Source: Gordonia sp. ABSL11-1 (GTDB lineage: Bacteria > Actinomycetota > Actinomycetes > Mycobacteriales > Mycobacteriaceae). From it: a DNA stretch of 64,000 bases. Shown here one piece after another: positions 62,010 through 64,000 of this stretch. Positions within the stretch are counted from its first letter, which is position 1. Each line of letters begins with the position of its first letter. The stretch spans positions 62,001 to 126,000 of the forward strand of contig NZ_JASXSI010000004.1 in NCBI RefSeq assembly GCF_030315685.1, in the 5' to 3' direction. Made by a program: the position numbers and the translations under genes. The notes beneath the pieces are model-generated. The model was given only the letters and a program-made list of their open reading frames with translations. It was not told where the DNA came from and did not search any database.

Positions 62010-62864
62010 TCAGGAACGCTGCGGGATGAGGGCCAGCTGCCGCGACTGGGCGACGATCGTCCCGGTCGAGTCCATCACGAGATGATCCTCCTCGAACATC
62101 CCGGGGCCCACCTCGGTGCTCGTGGCCGCGAACCGCAGCCAACCCGGCGCGGGATGTCGCCGCACGTAGGTCGTCAGCTGGACCGTCGGCGCCCAGCCGA
62201 ACAGCGCCAGGTTCATCACCACCGGGGGCGAGATGTCGCAGACGAGGACCGCGAACCCCGTGTCGGCGTCGCCGCTCTTCGGTCGCGCCCACCCGCGGAC
62301 CACCGGCTCACCGGTTTCCCCACGCACGATCGGGAACGTCGCGGCGTCGAGCACCAGATCCATCGCCGGACCGAGATGGTTCACCTCGGCGACCGGCGAG
62401 TCGTCGAGCGCGATCCCGTCGGCGGGCGGCCCGGCCGGTGTGCCGTCGAGCACGGTCGACGACGAGTGATGCGGCGCACCGGTATCCGGCCGCGCGCACG
62501 TCACCGACGACGACACCGTCGTCCGCCCGTTCTGCACCGCGTCCACGGTCATCACGGTGACCGTCCGGCCGCGTTTACGCACGAGCACCTCGAGATCGAT
62601 CTCGGCGGCGTCGGGCGCGTGCAGATAGTCGCTCGCGATGGCGACCGGGATCTTGGGCGCGTCGTGATCGTCGGCGGGGTCCGACGGGCCCAGGTCGGCA
62701 AGTGCACGCTCGGCGGCCGCGGCGACCACCATCTGCAGGCTGCCGCCGTGCACCTTCGGACCGATGGTGAACACGGGATCGATCACCGCGCGATAGGTGA
62801 TGCGGTCCGATCCGGATCGCGACACCTCGGTGAGGATGCGTACGTCGTCAAGCTTTCGGGTCAT
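62010..62864 (-). CDS. Hot-dog/thioesterase-like protein, Rv0499-like
   Basis: 284 residues. Two hot-dog-like halves: TIGPKVHGGSLQMVVAAAAERAL, PVAIASDYLHAPDAAEIDLEVLVRKRGRTVTVMTVDAVQNGRTTVSSSVTCA, then PVVMNLALFGWAPTVQLTTYVRRHPAPGWLRFAATSTEV and DHLVMDSTGTIVAQSRQLALIP. This is the pattern of TesB-type acyl-CoA thioesterases, with catalytic Asp/Thr positions plausible in the second half. Substrate unknown. ATG at 62864 (TCATCGTTCC region). Precedes proC as Rv0499 does (recalled synteny). Confidence 0.78.
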   Translation of the reverse strand: MTRKLDDVRILTEVSRSGSDRITYRAVIDPVFTIGPKVHGGSLQMVVAAAAERALADLGPSDPADDHDAPKIPVAIASDYLHAPDAAEIDLEVLVRKRGRTVTVMTVDAVQNGRTTVSSSVTCARPDTGAPHHSSSTVLDGTPAGPPADGIALDDSPVAEVNHLGPAMDLVLDAATFPIVRGETGEPVVRGWARPKSGDADTGFAVLVCDISPPVVMNLALFGWAPTVQLTTYVRRHPAPGWLRFAATSTEVGPGMFEEDHLVMDSTGTIVAQSRQLALIPQRS

Positions 62865-62911
62865 CGTTCCGCTCTTGGTCGCGTCGTGGGAGGCGCGTGG
62901 CGCCGGCGCTC

Positions 62912-63832
62912 TCAGCCACGTTCTGATCGAACCCGCCCGGGGCCGTCGGACCCCAACCCCCGGGCGAGGTGCTGTCGCGCAAAATCTAGCGAACGACCCA
63001 ACAGCGCACTGCGTTCGGGTTTGGTGCGGGCCGCACTCGTGGTGACCTCCAACACAACCGCGCCGTCGAAGTCGCTCTGCGCCAGCCGTCGGCACACCTC
63101 GGCGCAGGGCTGATTGCCGTCGCCGGGCAGGAGGTGCTCGTCGGTCGCGGCGCCGTCACCGTCGGCCAGATGCAGGTGTGACAGGGCCGACCCCATCCGC
63201 TCGAACATGCCCAGCGCATCGGCGCCCGCGGTCGCGGTGTGCGACAGGTCGAGGGTGTAGTGCGCGTAGCCGTCGTCGGTCGGGTCGATCGACTTCCCGA
63301 ACGCCGACGCCGCCAGACCCGGCCCACCGCGGTCGAGGAGGCGCCGCGCGGATCGCTCCCCCGCCCCGAAGAGGCGATCGGCACGCATCGGGAACATGTT
63401 CTCCACCGCGATCGCGATACCACTGTCCTCCTCGAGTTCGGCGACCATGTCGTCGAACCCGACGACGTACGCACGTTGCCAGCGGAACGGTGGGTGCACG
63501 ACGACGGTGGAGGCACCCAGATCCTCGGCCGCCTGGACCGAGCGGGACAGCTTGACCAGCGGATCGCGCCCCCAGACCCGTTGGGAGATCAGCAGACACG
63601 GCGCATGGATGGACAGCACCGGGACCTGATAGCGCTCCGACAGGTATTCGACGTGGGCGATGTCCTGGCTGACCTGCTCCCCCCACACCATCAGCTCGAC
63701 GCCGTCGAAGCCCAGCTCCGCCGCATAGGCGAAGGCCGCTTCGGTGTTCTGCGGGTACACCGACGCCGTCGACAGACCGATCGGGATGTCGGCCGCGTCG
63801 TGCGGCGAACCGGGCGAGGCAGGTGCGGTCAC
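62912..63832 (-). CDS. TIM-barrel sugar phosphate isomerase/epimerase-family protein
   Basis: 306 residues, xylose-isomerase-like TIM barrel (AP endonuclease 2 superfamily). Opening IGLSTASVYPQNTEAAFAYAAELGFDGVELMVW, metal/substrate strands LSIHAPCLLISQRVWG, VVVHPPFRWQRAYV and VENMFPM, then LDLSHTATAGADALGMF and HLHLADGDG are visible. The His/Glu/Asp residues for metal binding are plausible. Reaction unknown. Syntenic to Rv0498. Starts 8 bp before the upstream membrane protein gene ends on the same strand. Confidence 0.83.
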   Translation of the reverse strand: MTAPASPGSPHDAADIPIGLSTASVYPQNTEAAFAYAAELGFDGVELMVWGEQVSQDIAHVEYLSERYQVPVLSIHAPCLLISQRVWGRDPLVKLSRSVQAAEDLGASTVVVHPPFRWQRAYVVGFDDMVAELEEDSGIAIAVENMFPMRADRLFGAGERSARRLLDRGGPGLAASAFGKSIDPTDDGYAHYTLDLSHTATAGADALGMFERMGSALSHLHLADGDGAATDEHLLPGDGNQPCAEVCRRLAQSDFDGAVVLEVTTSAARTKPERSALLGRSLDFARQHLARGLGSDGPGRVRSERG

Positions 63833-63840
63833 GGGAGCGG

Positions 63841-64000
63841 CTAGGTCGCCAGCAGCACGAGCGGGCCGATCGTGACGATCAGACCGACGCCGAGTGCGAG
63901 CAACGTGGTGGTCAGGTCCTTTGTCCGCCGCACCAGGTGAGCGAAGGTGACGATGCCGAAGATCACCAGCACTGCGAGCACCAGCGCGAAGTAGACGTTC
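63841..64000 (-). CDS. Membrane protein, 3' fragment (Rv0497-like position)
   Basis: The last 52 residues of a minus-strand gene cut by the right window edge. Two hydrophobic segments (VYFALVLAVLVIFGIVTFAHLV and LLALGVGLIVTIGPLVLLAT) end just before the stop at 63841-63843. Probably the C-terminus of a multi-pass membrane protein, at the place of Rv0497. Ends 8 bp upstream of the TIM-barrel gene start. Confidence 0.6.
   Translation of the reverse strand, partial: NVYFALVLAVLVIFGIVTFAHLVRRTKDLTTTLLALGVGLIVTIGPLVLLAT

Overview
The window is high-GC DNA (GC-rich third codon positions, frequent GTG starts, many 4-bp GTGA/ATGA gene overlaps) from a mycolic-acid type actinobacterium. A Gordonia-like member of the Mycobacteriales is my best guess. 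This rests on gene order: the core blocks menA, hemL-PGM-resA-ccdA-resB-ccsB, hemB-cobA/hemD-hemC-hemA, glutaredoxin, SerB-like HAD, acyltransferase, epimerase, a 33-residue ribosomal protein, a BldC-like HTH, proC and a TIM-barrel gene run in the order remembered for Mycobacterium tuberculosis Rv0497 to Rv0534. Accessory islands are inserted between them. No tRNA, rRNA, CRISPR array, prophage or transposase was seen.

Layout. 1-2.1 kb: the menA 3' end, a YdcF-like membrane protein and a secreted protein of unknown function. 2.2-5.8 kb: a two-component system with a histidine kinase, a response regulator, a kinase-like membrane partner without ATP-binding motifs and a stand-alone LuxR HTH protein. 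6.3-8.8 kb: a possible gene remnant, an HTH/Clp-N pair and the first of three AbiEi/DUF559-type genes. 8.9-17.8 kb: a divergent catabolic island with a GntR regulator, RibB-like protein, flavin reductase, SnoaL-like protein and BCCT transporter on one strand. The other strand carries two DUF1185 paralogues, an alpha/beta hydrolase, aldehyde dehydrogenase, tautomerase and luciferase-like monooxygenase. The set resembles the trigonelline (N-methylnicotinate) ring-opening pathway and is the best candidate for a little-described system.

17.8-24 kb: an ABC export system, a Cds1-like cysteine desulfhydrase, BldC and a small XRE regulator. 24-30.3 kb: System II cytochrome c maturation plus a phosphoglycerate-mutase-like gene and hemL. 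30.4-33.9 kb: a second AbiEi/DUF559 gene, an SGNH lipoprotein and a PucR regulator. 34-40.4 kb: aminobutyraldehyde dehydrogenase, GABA transaminase, copper amine oxidase and succinate-semialdehyde dehydrogenase, a route from amines to succinate. 41-45.5 kb: two acyl-CoA dehydrogenase/oxidase genes around a TetR regulator. 45.5-48.6 kb: a third AbiEi-like gene between two palindromic elements, then three membrane proteins. 48.7-55 kb: haem operon with Rex. 55-64 kb: the HAD-to-proC core block.

Three intergenic repeat families stand out. One is a roughly 70-bp nested palindrome (four copies). One is a CCCTTCGTGACGCTCGC...CTCAGGG element (at least six copies). One is a 62-bp four-unit palindrome (two copies) bracketing one AbiEi-like gene.
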